The notes: a model not told the origin generated them from the sequence alone. DNA of 34,635 bases from an uncultured Bacteroidales bacterium (GCA_902799705.1 CADCBP010000021.1:1-34635), one strand, 5' to 3'. Counted from the first letter of the stretch, positions 22,030 to 30,820 are shown. Made by a program: numbers and translations.

Positions 22030-23367
22030 ATGAAATATTTTTTAGCCATCATCGGCGGAGGCCCTGCAGGCTATACAGCTGCGGAGAAAGCCTCTAAAGC
22101 AGGTAAAGATGTGGTGCTCTTTGAGCAGAGCAGTTTGGGCGGCACTTGCCTCAATGTAGGGTGTATTCCAACCAAATCGCTGCTCTATGGCGCGAAACAA
22201 TACTATAACGCGACGCACGCGCAGAAATACGGTGTGACGGCCGAGAACGTAGCGTTCGATTTTGCCGCCATGCAGAAACGCAAGACCATCGTCGTTCGCA
22301 AACTCGTCGCAGGTATCAAGCAACGGCTGAATAACGAACATTGCACGGTGGTGAATGGTTTCGCGAAGGTAGAGAGTCGCACGGATGAATGCGTGACTAT
22401 CTCTTGCAACGGCGAGACGTACGAAGCGGAGAATCTGATGATATGTACGGGTAGTACGAACTTCGTGCCGCCGATACCGGGTATTAAGGACAATCCGGCA
22501 GTGTGGGATAGCACAGATGCGCTGGCTGCGGCTGAACTGCCGAAATCCATCATCATCGTTGGCGGCGGCGTCATCGGAATGGAGTTTGCTACGCTTTATC
22601 ATGAATTGGGCGTGCCCGTAACGGTCATCGAAGCCATGCCTACTATCCTGCCGAACCTCGATCCGGAAGTGGTTGCTCTGCTGGCGGAGAAATACAAGAA
22701 AGCCGGCATCACTATCTTAACCGGAACCAAAGTGGAGTCGTTGGACGGCGGTAAAGTAACTGCAAATGGCGAAGTGTATGAGGCGGAAAGAGTGCTGGTA
22801 AGTGTTGGCCGTAGAGCGAACCTCAACGGTCTTGAGGCATTGAACGAACTTGAACTCAACCGCGGGGCGATTAAAATGGATGAGTTCTGCAAGACGAACC
22901 TGCCGAACGTCTATGCTTGCGGCGATGTCACGGGTAAGATCATGCTGGCGCATGTGGCTGCACGTCAAGCCGAAGTGGCGGTAGGAAGGATGCTGAAACA
23001 GATTCCGTTGCAACGTATTGCGTATAATGCCATTCCTTCGGTTGTTTATACGAATCCGGAGATCGCGTCTGTCGGTATTACGGAAGCACAAGCCGCAGAG
23101 ATGTCTATCCCTGTGGAGGTGACGAAACTGCCGATGACTTTTTCCGGTCGCTTCATGGCAGAGAACGAAGGTGAGACGGGTCTGTGCAAAGTAATAACAG
23201 ACGCCAAGAACCATTCGATCCTTGGCGTCCATCTTATCGGTAATCCGTGTTCAGAATTTATCGCGGCGGCTTCTTTTGCGGTGCGTATGGGTTATACCAC
23301 GGCGGAATTCCAACAAGTGGTTTTCCCGCATCCTACCGTCAGCGAGATCTTACACGAAGCGATTTAG
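22030..23367 (+). CDS. lpdA: Dihydrolipoyl dehydrogenase, 445 aa
   Basis: The flavoprotein E3 that reoxidises dihydrolipoyl groups with NAD+ in 2-oxo-acid dehydrogenase or glycine cleavage complexes. FAD-binding GGGPAGYTAA is at residues ~9-18, the redox disulfide is Cys40/Cys45 in GGTCLNVGCIPTK, the NAD-binding GGGVIGMEFA is near 180, the second FAD motif is YACGDVTG, and the His434/Glu439 pair is in HPTVSE. Length is normal for a short E3. It starts five bases after cysE, so it is in the same operon, though the pathway link is not evident. Its stop overlaps the convergent barrel gene's stop. Confidence 0.94.
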   Translation: MKYFLAIIGGGPAGYTAAEKASKAGKDVVLFEQSSLGGTCLNVGCIPTKSLLYGAKQYYNATHAQKYGVTAENVAFDFAAMQKRKTIVVRKLVAGIKQRLNNEHCTVVNGFAKVESRTDECVTISCNGETYEAENLMICTGSTNFVPPIPGIKDNPAVWDSTDALAAAELPKSIIIVGGGVIGMEFATLYHELGVPVTVIEAMPTILPNLDPEVVALLAEKYKKAGITILTGTKVESLDGGKVTANGEVYEAERVLVSVGRRANLNGLEALNELELNRGAIKMDEFCKTNLPNVYACGDVTGKIMLAHVAARQAEVAVGRMLKQIPLQRIAYNAIPSVVYTNPEIASVGITEAQAAEMSIPVEVTKLPMTFSGRFMAENEGETGLCKVITDAKNHSILGVHLIGNPCSEFIAAASFAVRMGYTTAEFQQVVFPHPTVSEILHEAI

Positions 23368-24812
23368 AAATTATACTTCGTCATGAGTTGCACGCGGTGG
23401 TTGGTCACCCAGTGCAGGTTTGTCTTCGCAATCCCGTACAGGTTGGTGGTACCGAACTGTCCGTAATGTACGGAGGTAATTTCGTACTCCAGACCTAACT
23501 GGAACTTGCCAATTGTATAGAGCAGGGTGGGTGACAGACGCCACATCCTGTTCATGTTATTGGCGCGCGGCGTATATAAGTCATCCGGATGGCCGTCATG
23601 GTTACCATCATAAAGCGCTTCTTTCGTTCCGAGATTCTCAATATATCCGGCAAAGAGAATACCCTGTAGTTTCTGCGGGTGTTTGTCTTCCTGCGCTCCG
23701 ATTTTTCCTCCATACACGATACTCAGCCACGATGACGAAGTGCGGAGAGGCGTATATTCCCACGAGCCATCCGCGTTCTTGGCTTTCACGCCGTACCCGC
23801 TGTTGAGATTCATGTGTTCGCCTGCCTCCGAGAAGATGGTCTTCGCTTTGATCGAGAACTCGCCCTTCTTGTATTGCAGGTAGAGGAAAGGAGAAGCGGT
23901 GGTGATGCGGTCCTTGACGCTGACGGAGATGGCATTCCCTGCAACATCAACTGTACCTATCTGTCTGGGTTTGATACTCAGCACATCGGCACCGGCACGA
24001 AGCAGGAAACCGTTGGTGTGAACGCTCAGACCCAAATAGGCTTCCGGCGTCTTGCTGTACATGATAAAATCAGCGGCTTGGATAGATGCGCCGGTGGGTG
24101 ACGGGCCTACGGAGCAGTATTGCATCTGCCACAGCAACGCCCCTGTGAGAGTGACATACTTGCCCAGGCGCGCATCCATTTTTACTTGCGGCGAGCGGTT
24201 GAACGGACCGAAAGGTGCTCCGGAGGTAATGGAGAGGACGTCGCTGTGGTCTGCTGCCATAGGATGCCAAGCTTGTCCGATAGTCAAGTCCACCCGCGCA
24301 TAATCTTTGCCGTTCAGCATGGGCAGGCTGTCCCAGCCGAGTGTCAGATAAGCCTGGCGCAGACGGAACTGTGCCACGCCGGAAACAGGGTGAGAGACTT
24401 TCGTGCTCAAGCCTGCAGAGAAATCCGCTTCGATCTTTGCGCCGAACTCCGTATTCCGCCATTTATAGCCTACGATATCCAGTCCCAGGCGGGTTGTCAG
24501 ACTTAGAAAACGGAAGGTGCTGCGCGCATTCAGGTCTTCACGCGGCAGGCCTGTAGCAGCTGCCTCTTCCGGCGTCATGTTCCATGCCTCATCGTAGGGC
24601 TGATAGTTATATAAATCGCCTGTTCCGGATATGGATTCACGGCTATCGAAGGTAAAAAAGTTACGGACAAAACCATAAGGTTTGAAGTGTTGCTTCAGAT
24701 GGCTCTTCACCGCCTCTTTCTTCTCTGCTTTCTGCGCATTCCTGTTCACCTCCTGCGCCGACATCGGAATAAGGAGCATGGAGCAAAGCGCTATGATTAT
24801 ATATCTTTTCAT
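23364..24812 (-). CDS. Outer-membrane beta-barrel (porin-like) protein, 482 aa
   Basis: A signal peptide (KRYIIIALCSMLLIPMSAQ) is followed by a Lys/Glu-rich stretch and then a barrel-type sequence with alternating polar and hydrophobic strands (TTRLGLDIVGYKWRNTEFG, AQFRLRQAYLTLGWD), ending in an aromatic Phe as outer-membrane proteins do. Similar proteins in Bacteroidales are annotated as porin-like or DUF barrel proteins. The ATG at 24812 is preferred since the longer frame to 24842 would begin at the promoter. It is alone in its direction. Substrate unknown; a role in nutrient uptake is likely but unproven. Confidence 0.85.
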   Translation of the reverse strand: MKRYIIIALCSMLLIPMSAQEVNRNAQKAEKKEAVKSHLKQHFKPYGFVRNFFTFDSRESISGTGDLYNYQPYDEAWNMTPEEAAATGLPREDLNARSTFRFLSLTTRLGLDIVGYKWRNTEFGAKIEADFSAGLSTKVSHPVSGVAQFRLRQAYLTLGWDSLPMLNGKDYARVDLTIGQAWHPMAADHSDVLSITSGAPFGPFNRSPQVKMDARLGKYVTLTGALLWQMQYCSVGPSPTGASIQAADFIMYSKTPEAYLGLSVHTNGFLLRAGADVLSIKPRQIGTVDVAGNAISVSVKDRITTASPFLYLQYKKGEFSIKAKTIFSEAGEHMNLNSGYGVKAKNADGSWEYTPLRTSSSWLSIVYGGKIGAQEDKHPQKLQGILFAGYIENLGTKEALYDGNHDGHPDDLYTPRANNMNRMWRLSPTLLYTIGKFQLGLEYEITSVHYGQFGTTNLYGIAKTNLHWVTNHRVQLMTKYNF

Positions 24813-24839
24813 GGCAGTATTATTTTCATTTATTTTGTG

Positions 24840-24871
24840 CAAAAGTACTGCTTTTTTTTTACATACGCAAA
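24840..24871 (-). promoter_or_regulatory. Promoter of the outer-membrane barrel gene
   Basis: On the minus strand TTTGC (24871-24867) and TACTTTTG (24847-24840) with a 19-base spacer, in the GCAGTACTTTTGCA form. It is back to back with the nuclease promoter. Confidence 0.9.
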
Positions 24872-24899
24872 TAATTTATGCAAAAAAATCATTTTGCTG

Positions 24900-24931
24900 T
24901 TTGCACATGTGAAAAAAAAGCAGTACCTTTG
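24900..24931 (+). promoter_or_regulatory. Promoter of the three-nuclease operon
   Basis: TTTGC (24900-24904) and TACCTTTG (24924-24931) with a 19-base spacer, in the GCAGTACCTTTGCA form. The first nuclease starts at 24967. The three nucleases follow without another promoter. Confidence 0.9.
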
Positions 24932-24966
24932 CACGCGATTTTGATTTTACGATAAAATTAAACACC

Positions 24967-26757
24967 ATGAATAAACATTTTTTCTTATTTTCTTTAACCG
25001 TATCGGTTATTTGTTTTTTGTCTGCGAAAGTTTCGGCAGCCCATGTGACTCCTGCGGATGAGATACCTGCCTATTGGGCATCGGTGGATGGTAAGTCCGG
25101 TTTGGACCTTTGGAAAGCTGTCAGTGCACAGACAAATAAAGGTTATACCTCTGTCGGATACAAGGGACTGTATGCTGCCTATTTGAAGACAGACGTCTAT
25201 CCTCAGGATTCGGTAGGCAAAGCTGGCAAGATATGGGATATGTACGGTGAGTGTGTTTTTGCCCCGAGTAATACCTGCGGCAACTATAACGGAGTATGCG
25301 ATTGTTATAACCGCGAGCACTCTATCCCGCAGAGTTGGTGGGGAGGCGGCACAAGCGGTATAGGTAATGATATCTTCCATGTACTTCCTACCGACGGAAA
25401 AGTCAACGGAGTCCGTTCCAACTACGAGTACGGAGAAGTGAACGGCGGTACCAATTGGGTGGGGAACAAGTTCGGCTCAGCCGGTTCATGGGCTACGGAT
25501 CGTAAGACAATCGCCTCCGAAGCAGGAGAAGAAATAAAAGGATCGGGTCAGGTCTTCGAACCAAAGCCGCAGTACAAAGGTGATATCGCCCGCGGTTTGA
25601 TGGGAACCATCGTCAAATGGCAGCAATCCAACCTCACCTCCGGAAATAACTTCTTTACCGGCACATATACCGTTTCGCAGAACTTCGGTCTGACGAAGAA
25701 AGCCGTTGTACTGTTGATGAAATGGCATCGCGAGGACCCCGTGTCTCGTAAGGAGATAGACCGGAACAACGGTATCCAGTCCACTCAGGGTAACCGTAAT
25801 CCGTTCATCGACTATCCTTATCTGGCAGAGTATATTTGGGGCGAGCATGCGGGAGAGACGCTGGATATGTCCAAACTCATGGCATCCACCGACCCGTCTT
25901 TCATTCCCGGCGAGAGTGACGGCTCACGCGAGGGAACGCCGGTAGGACCCACTGTAGTGAAATACGGTGTCAGTTGGTCGGTTAACGGCGAAGTGATGAA
26001 GGTGGACTCTGTTGTCGAGAACAAGAAGTTAACCGTCTTGCCTGCGACACCGATATCCTGTTCGGCAGAGTCGGATGTCTTCATGGGCTGGACGGACGCG
26101 CCTATCGATGGTACCGCGGATGAAGCGCCCGCTATCCTCTATACCGCAGTAGCCCAGTTCCCCGCCGTCACGGAAGATGTGACCTACTATGCCGTCTTTG
26201 CTCATGCCGGAGAAGGCGCCTCGGAGCCAGCGGTTTATACGTACAGTGCGGACTCTCCTGCCGATGGTTGGAACAATACGGGGACGAACAAAGGTTCGTA
26301 CTGGCTCCTTGACAGCGGAAAAGAACTCATCTCGCCGGAGATAGACCTCGCGGGGCTCAGTTCCATTCAAGCGAAACTCCGTACGTTCGGCGGCACGCAA
26401 TACGACCAGTTCTCTTTCTATGCCGGCGATAACAAGATCGGCATGATTGAAGTAAGTAAAGGAAGTACATTCTCGGATTACGAGTGGACCAATACAGGTT
26501 CGTTCAGCGGTAAGTCCCGAATCACCTTCATCTGCTCTAATGCCGGATCGAACAAGGGGGTAGGCTTCTCCTCTGTCACAATCAACGCTACCGGTGCAGG
26601 AGTCACCTATGACCGGTTTATCACCTCCTGCCAGAGTACGATGGAGGTAGAACTCGTCGGAGTCAACGACCATGCCCGCAAACTCCTTATCGGAGGACAG
26701 ATATACATCCTCCTTGATAACCAATTATTCAATCTTCAAGGTCAACGAGTAAAATGA
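24967..26757 (+). CDS. Secreted endonuclease I family nuclease, first of three, 596 aa
   Basis: A His-metal-finger nuclease of the endonuclease I/Bsn type cutting DNA or RNA outside the cell. Residues 1-24 are a signal peptide. The catalytic domain (~30-290) has Arg116-Glu117-His118 in REHSIPQSWW, HVLPTDGKVNGVRSNYEYG, and KWHREDPVSRKEIDRN before GNRNPFIDYPYLAEYIWG. A GW linker domain (~320-420, KYGVSWSVNGE ... FMGWTDAPIDGT ... VTYYAVFAH) follows, then a jelly-roll-like module (~430-560, choice-of-anchor-J type) and the sorting-like tail (KLLIGGQIYILL ... LQGQRVK). It overlaps the second nuclease in an ATGA. Confidence 0.93.
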   Translation: MNKHFFLFSLTVSVICFLSAKVSAAHVTPADEIPAYWASVDGKSGLDLWKAVSAQTNKGYTSVGYKGLYAAYLKTDVYPQDSVGKAGKIWDMYGECVFAPSNTCGNYNGVCDCYNREHSIPQSWWGGGTSGIGNDIFHVLPTDGKVNGVRSNYEYGEVNGGTNWVGNKFGSAGSWATDRKTIASEAGEEIKGSGQVFEPKPQYKGDIARGLMGTIVKWQQSNLTSGNNFFTGTYTVSQNFGLTKKAVVLLMKWHREDPVSRKEIDRNNGIQSTQGNRNPFIDYPYLAEYIWGEHAGETLDMSKLMASTDPSFIPGESDGSREGTPVGPTVVKYGVSWSVNGEVMKVDSVVENKKLTVLPATPISCSAESDVFMGWTDAPIDGTADEAPAILYTAVAQFPAVTEDVTYYAVFAHAGEGASEPAVYTYSADSPADGWNNTGTNKGSYWLLDSGKELISPEIDLAGLSSIQAKLRTFGGTQYDQFSFYAGDNKIGMIEVSKGSTFSDYEWTNTGSFSGKSRITFICSNAGSNKGVGFSSVTINATGAGVTYDRFITSCQSTMEVELVGVNDHARKLLIGGQIYILLDNQLFNLQGQRVK

Positions 26758-28448
26758 AAAAGCATCTGTTTTTAGCATTCTGTGTTCTTTGTTTCGTTAG
26801 CGTCCGGGCTAACGTCATCGAAGGTGTAGCCGCCATTCCGGAGGGGTACTATGACGGCGTGTCCGGCAAGAAATCACCGGATGCTATCCTCGATGCCCTG
26901 CAGATCTGTATCTCTCGCGACTACAACGAGATCTCCTATAAAGGTCTTGAACCCCATTACCTCAATACCGACTTCTACGCCGATTCGCTCTGGGATATGT
27001 ATTCCACGTGCCATTTCGTCTATGAGGACGCCAATAAGGCGCAGAAACAGGTGTGTGACGGATGGAACAAGGAGCATGTCTGCTGCCAGTCGTGGCTGGG
27101 TTCAGGACCGATGGTCTCGGATCTGTTCAATGTCTATCCGACGGACGCCCGCGTGAACAACCTGCGTTCGAACTACCCGTATGGGGTTGTGGGAAGCAAC
27201 AAAGGTATCTCCGGCGACCCGGATCACCATGCACTCGGCAAACTCGGTACATCGGCTGTCTCCGGTTATTCTGGCACCTGCTACGAACCCGACGACCGTT
27301 ATAAGGGTGACTTCGCGCGCACGTTCTTTTATATGGTGGCGCGCTATCGCGATAAGATTCTTAACTCCGGCGACGGGGCGAAGATGTTCTCTTCCAACCC
27401 GACAAACCTCACCGCCTACAGTTTGGCTTTCCTGCTCGAATGGCATCGCAACGACCCTGTCTCCCAGAAAGAGATAGACCGTAACCAAGCTGTCTATGGG
27501 GAGCAGAACAACCGTAATCCGTTCATCGATTACCCGGACCTCGTGGAGTATATATGGGGTACGAAAAAGAACCAGCAGGTGGACCTCTCGACCATGACGC
27601 CTACCTGTGACGGAGGCGGACAAGACCCCGCAGGAAAGGTGAAGTACGGCGTGACGTGGTCTGTGAACGGAGTCATCCTCTCTGTGGATTCTATTGTAGA
27701 GAACAAGAAGATCCAAGCCCTGCCGGAGACACCCGAGTCGTGCTCGTCTAACAGTAATGTCTTTGTCGGATGGACAGACGCGCCCATTGATGGAATAGCG
27801 GGTGAAGCGCCTGCAATCCTCTATCGCGAGCCGGCAGATTTCCCGCCGATAACGGCTGATGTGACTTACTATGCCGTCTTTGCGCACACAGAGACTATCG
27901 ACCACGGAAAAGTGGAGAGCACCGAGTCGGTGAACATGAAAGCGCAAGGCTATACGAACGGACAAGAGGTGACCACTATCACGAAAGGGGATGTCACTCT
28001 CACGTTCGGAAAAGGAACAGCAGGCTCCAATGTGCCGAAATATTATAATACCGGCGAAGCCGTGCGTTGCTATCCGGGTAACACCATGACAGTGACCGCG
28101 GAGTCAATAACCAAGATTGTCTTAACCTTTGGTTCCGGCGATTCCAATAACGCGATAAGTGTCAGCACCGGTGCGCTAAGCGGTAGTACTTGGACAGGTG
28201 ACGCAGACCAGGTGGCCTTCTCCGTAGGAGGTTCCAGTGGTCACCGGCGTATAGCGCAAGTGGATGTTACCATGAACGGTTCCGGTGCGCAAACGGTTTA
28301 TTCCGATTACCTTACCTCCTGTTCTGGTAGCGAAGATATCGAAAATCATACATTTGAAACCATAAATCGTAAAATATTTATCGATGGTCGTTTGTACATT
28401 CAGGTAGGTGAAAACCTCTTCAATGTTCAGGGCAAACGGGTAAGATAA
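26754..28448 (+). CDS. Secreted endonuclease I family nuclease, second of three, 564 aa
   Basis: A paralogue of the first. Signal peptide ~1-19. The catalytic site is Lys106-Glu107-His108 in NKEHVCCQSWLG, with VYPTDARVNNLRSNYPYG, KGDFARTFFYMVARY and WHRNDPVSQKEIDRN before NNRNPFIDYPDLVEYIWG. The linker domain is similar (KYGVTWSVNGV ... FVGWTDAPIDGI ... VTYYAVFAH). The C-terminal module differs from the first nuclease and resembles the third (TLTFGKGTAG ... FGSGDSNNAISV ... SVGGSSGHRRIAQV). It ends with TSCSGSEDIEN and the tail KIFIDGRLYIQV...VQGKRVR. The changes around the His suggest a different specificity or optimum, not loss of function, as His and Glu are kept. Confidence 0.92.
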   Translation: MKKHLFLAFCVLCFVSVRANVIEGVAAIPEGYYDGVSGKKSPDAILDALQICISRDYNEISYKGLEPHYLNTDFYADSLWDMYSTCHFVYEDANKAQKQVCDGWNKEHVCCQSWLGSGPMVSDLFNVYPTDARVNNLRSNYPYGVVGSNKGISGDPDHHALGKLGTSAVSGYSGTCYEPDDRYKGDFARTFFYMVARYRDKILNSGDGAKMFSSNPTNLTAYSLAFLLEWHRNDPVSQKEIDRNQAVYGEQNNRNPFIDYPDLVEYIWGTKKNQQVDLSTMTPTCDGGGQDPAGKVKYGVTWSVNGVILSVDSIVENKKIQALPETPESCSSNSNVFVGWTDAPIDGIAGEAPAILYREPADFPPITADVTYYAVFAHTETIDHGKVESTESVNMKAQGYTNGQEVTTITKGDVTLTFGKGTAGSNVPKYYNTGEAVRCYPGNTMTVTAESITKIVLTFGSGDSNNAISVSTGALSGSTWTGDADQVAFSVGGSSGHRRIAQVDVTMNGSGAQTVYSDYLTSCSGSEDIENHTFETINRKIFIDGRLYIQVGENLFNVQGKRVR

Positions 28449-28470
28449 CCAATATAAAATCTACCATTCA

Positions 28471-30213
28471 ATGTCCAATTTCAAATCTCAAATAAGACTA
28501 TTGTCCTTTGTTCTTAGTCTCTGGGCGGTGAGTATTTTTGCCGAAGACCTTCCCGAGGGGTTCTATAACTCTGTGAACGGTCTGAAGGATTGTGCACTCA
28601 AAGGTACGCTCAAGGAGTTGATTCGTGACCACACCGTCATCCCATACGGAGAGGGCTCGTGGGAAGTGTTTTATTATGCCGATCAGGACGAGAACGGGTA
28701 TTGTATGGATATGTACTGCGACGACTGGAAGAAATTCGGTGCTCCCGGTTCAGCCGTTTCGGGCTGTAACGTAGAGCATAGTTTTGCCAAGTCGTGGTGG
28801 GGCGGTGCGAAGAACGATGCGTACAAGGATTGTTATCATCTCAATCCTTCCAACTCTGTGGCTAATAGTGCCCGCAGCAATTATCCTTTAGGTATCGTAA
28901 CCAATCTCGTGAAGACAGCCGGTTCTCTGAAAATCGGCAAACAGCACCACGACTCCCTCAACGTAGATTTCAATATCTGGGAACCCAAAGATGAGTACAA
29001 AGGAGATTTCGCCCGTGCATACTTCTATATGGCTACGTGTTACGGCAAGGACAAAAACGGTGCGTACGATCCGACTGTCTGCTCTGCTTACCAGGGATGG
29101 CGGCTGGATAACAAAGATGTAGGTTCGAAATTCGCCATGCAGAACGATAACTACCTGGAGTTCCAACCATGGGAGCAAGAGGTGCTTATTACATGGCATC
29201 GTCAGGACCCTGTCTCCGTCAAGGAGATCAAGCGTGCGGACGCGGTCTCGAATTTCCAGCATAACCGTAATCCGTTTATTGACTATCCGTATCTGGCGGA
29301 GTTTATATGGGGTGAGAAAGCCGGTGAAGAACTCAATCTGGCAGATCTGATGGGCTCTTTTGAAGCGGACTTTATCCCGGGTCAGAGTAACGGATGGCGA
29401 GGCGATGTCACGCCCGTAACGCCGAAACCCAAATATGGCGTTACCTGGTTGGTGAACGGCGAAGAGATATACGTGGATTCGATTACGGAGAATAAGAAAG
29501 TAACGGCACTCCCCGAGACGCCTGAGTCGTGCTCTACCGAGAGTACGGAGTTCATGGGCTGGACCAATGCCTCCATCAGAGGTACGCTTGACGAAGCGCC
29601 GGCTATCCTCTATACCACAGTAGCTCAGATCCCCGCCGTCACGGCTGACGTGACCTACTATGCTGTTTTCGCGCATAAGACAATAGAGGAGGGTGGAGAC
29701 GTGCTCAAAGAAACCACCTTCACCTTTACCAAGACAGAGACCACCGTTACGCAAGAGGATGTCTCTGTCACGTTCGCGAAAGCAGGAGGCAGCAACGAAC
29801 CGAAATATTACGATAGTGGTAGTGCGATTCGTTGCTATGCTAAAAATACCATTACTGTATCTGCGCCGAAGGTTAACTCTATAGAGTTCACTTTTGGTTC
29901 TGGCGACGGCTCGAACGAGATCAATGTTAATGTGGGCACCTTCTCCGGTAAAGTGTGGACAGGAAATGCCGATGAAGTGGTATTTACTATTGGCGGTTCC
30001 AGCGGTCACCGGCGTATCGCAGGAATGAAGGTGGTGTATAATGGCCAAGGTTCATCTGTGGTATTCGACAAGTACCTCACCTCTTGTTCCGGTAGCGAAG
30101 ATATCGAAAACAGCCAATTACCGACGGCTATCCGCAAATTTATCCGCTCCGGACAACTTCTCATACAGGTTGGCGACCAAATCTACACCATCACCGGTCA
30201 GAAAGTACAATAA
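28471..30213 (+). CDS. Secreted endonuclease I family nuclease, third of three, 580 aa
   Basis: The third paralogue. Signal peptide ~1-24. The catalytic site is Val101-Glu102-His103 (NVEHSFAKSWWGG), with HLNPSNSVANSARSNYPLG, KGDFARAYFYMATCYG and WHRQDPVSVKEIKRA before HNRNPFIDYPYLAEFIWG. The Arg or Lys before Glu-His in the others is Val here. Linker domain and GHRR module (VTFAKAGGSNEPKYY ... FTIGGSSGHRRIAG) match the second nuclease; the tail is KFIRSGQLLIQV...ITGQKVQ. It begins 22 bases after the second nuclease and is followed by a terminator. An extracellular role in nucleic acid use, biofilm handling or defence against extracellular DNA is inference. Confidence 0.92.
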   Translation: MSNFKSQIRLLSFVLSLWAVSIFAEDLPEGFYNSVNGLKDCALKGTLKELIRDHTVIPYGEGSWEVFYYADQDENGYCMDMYCDDWKKFGAPGSAVSGCNVEHSFAKSWWGGAKNDAYKDCYHLNPSNSVANSARSNYPLGIVTNLVKTAGSLKIGKQHHDSLNVDFNIWEPKDEYKGDFARAYFYMATCYGKDKNGAYDPTVCSAYQGWRLDNKDVGSKFAMQNDNYLEFQPWEQEVLITWHRQDPVSVKEIKRADAVSNFQHNRNPFIDYPYLAEFIWGEKAGEELNLADLMGSFEADFIPGQSNGWRGDVTPVTPKPKYGVTWLVNGEEIYVDSITENKKVTALPETPESCSTESTEFMGWTNASIRGTLDEAPAILYTTVAQIPAVTADVTYYAVFAHKTIEEGGDVLKETTFTFTKTETTVTQEDVSVTFAKAGGSNEPKYYDSGSAIRCYAKNTITVSAPKVNSIEFTFGSGDGSNEINVNVGTFSGKVWTGNADEVVFTIGGSSGHRRIAGMKVVYNGQGSSVVFDKYLTSCSGSEDIENSQLPTAIRKFIRSGQLLIQVGDQIYTITGQKVQ

Positions 30214-30252
30214 AAGGCGATTTTTATTAGAAAAATCACTCCCCAATAGGTC

Positions 30253-30288
30253 AAAACGGCATTTTTTAATAAAATTTGCCGTTTTTTC
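30253..30288 (+). terminator. Terminator of the nuclease operon, fused to the next promoter
   Basis: AAAACGGCA pairs with TGCCGTTTT around TTTTTAATAAAAT and ends in a T-run that continues directly into CTTGCATAT, the -33 element of the following promoter. Confidence 0.9.
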
Positions 30289-30319
30289 TTGCATATATGC
30301 GAAACTTATTGTAACTTTG
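30288..30319 (+). promoter_or_regulatory. Promoter of the four-helix-bundle gene
   Basis: CTTGC (30288-30292) and TAACTTTG (30312-30319) with a 19-base spacer. The start codon is at 30367. Confidence 0.8.
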
Positions 30320-30352
30320 TGCGATTTTTTAGACAAAGGAGTAAAGACAAAA

Positions 30353-30362
30353 GACAATAGAC
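30353..30362. repeat. Left inverted repeat flanking the four-helix-bundle gene
   Basis: GACAATAGAC is a perfect inverse of GTCTATTGTC at 30742-30751. Degenerate AAAGACA units lie to its left (30333-30352). Confidence 0.65.
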
Positions 30363-30366
30363 CAAA

Positions 30367-30732
30367 ATGCACAACTTCAGAAAACTCGACATTTGGCTGG
30401 ATGGCGTAGAATTGGCGGATACGATCTATACGCTGACCGCGTCTTTCCCCAAGAGTGAAGTGTTCGGCTTGGCTTCGCAGATGCAGCGTGCTGCTGTGTC
30501 GGTTCCTTCGAATATAGCAGAAGGCTCCGGCAAGGATAGCGAGAAGGATTTCGCACGGTTTTTGTCGATAGCATTGGGTTCTCTGTATGAGTTGGAAACT
30601 CAGGTAGAGATCGCTTATCGCCGTGGCTACATCGAAACGCCAAATTACTATTCCGTGCGCTCGAAACTGGAGAGTTTGCAGAAGCGTATCTATACGCTAC
30701 ATGACAGAGTCGCTAAGGATGAGACCCGCTAA
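30367..30732 (+). CDS. Four-helix-bundle protein (23S rRNA intervening-sequence type), 121 aa
   Basis: The family (TIGR02436-type, IVP) is found in 23S rRNA intervening sequences and as free chromosomal genes; its biochemical role is not established. Recognisable features are FRKLDIWLDGVELADTIY, FGLASQMQRAAVSVPSNIAE, GSGKDSEKDFARFLSIALGS and LYELETQVEIAYRRGYI, giving four helices. There is no rRNA around it here, so it is a free copy. It is bounded by a 10-bp inverted repeat (30353-30362 and 30742-30751) with short tandem repeats on the right, which suggests a ~400-bp unit that could move or spread. Its own promoter is at 30288. Confidence 0.92.
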   Translation: MHNFRKLDIWLDGVELADTIYTLTASFPKSEVFGLASQMQRAAVSVPSNIAEGSGKDSEKDFARFLSIALGSLYELETQVEIAYRRGYIETPNYYSVRSKLESLQKRIYTLHDRVAKDETR

Positions 30733-30741
30733 TACAAATAA

Positions 30742-30766
30742 GTCTATTGTCCATTGTCCATTGTCC
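30742..30766. repeat. Right inverted repeat and 7-bp array after the four-helix-bundle gene
   Basis: GTCTATTGTC is the inverse of the left repeat at 30353, and ATTGTCC is repeated three times (30746-30766). Together with the left arm it brackets the gene. Confidence 0.65.
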
Positions 30767-30820
30767 TTTAGTGAACATAGTGAACGATCAATATATAAAC
30801 AAGTTTAATTTTTTCTAATC

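Noticed and set aside
30041-30409. A 122-codon forward frame across the nuclease end, terminator and promoter
   Set aside because: It overlaps clear coding and regulatory sequence and has no recognisable product.
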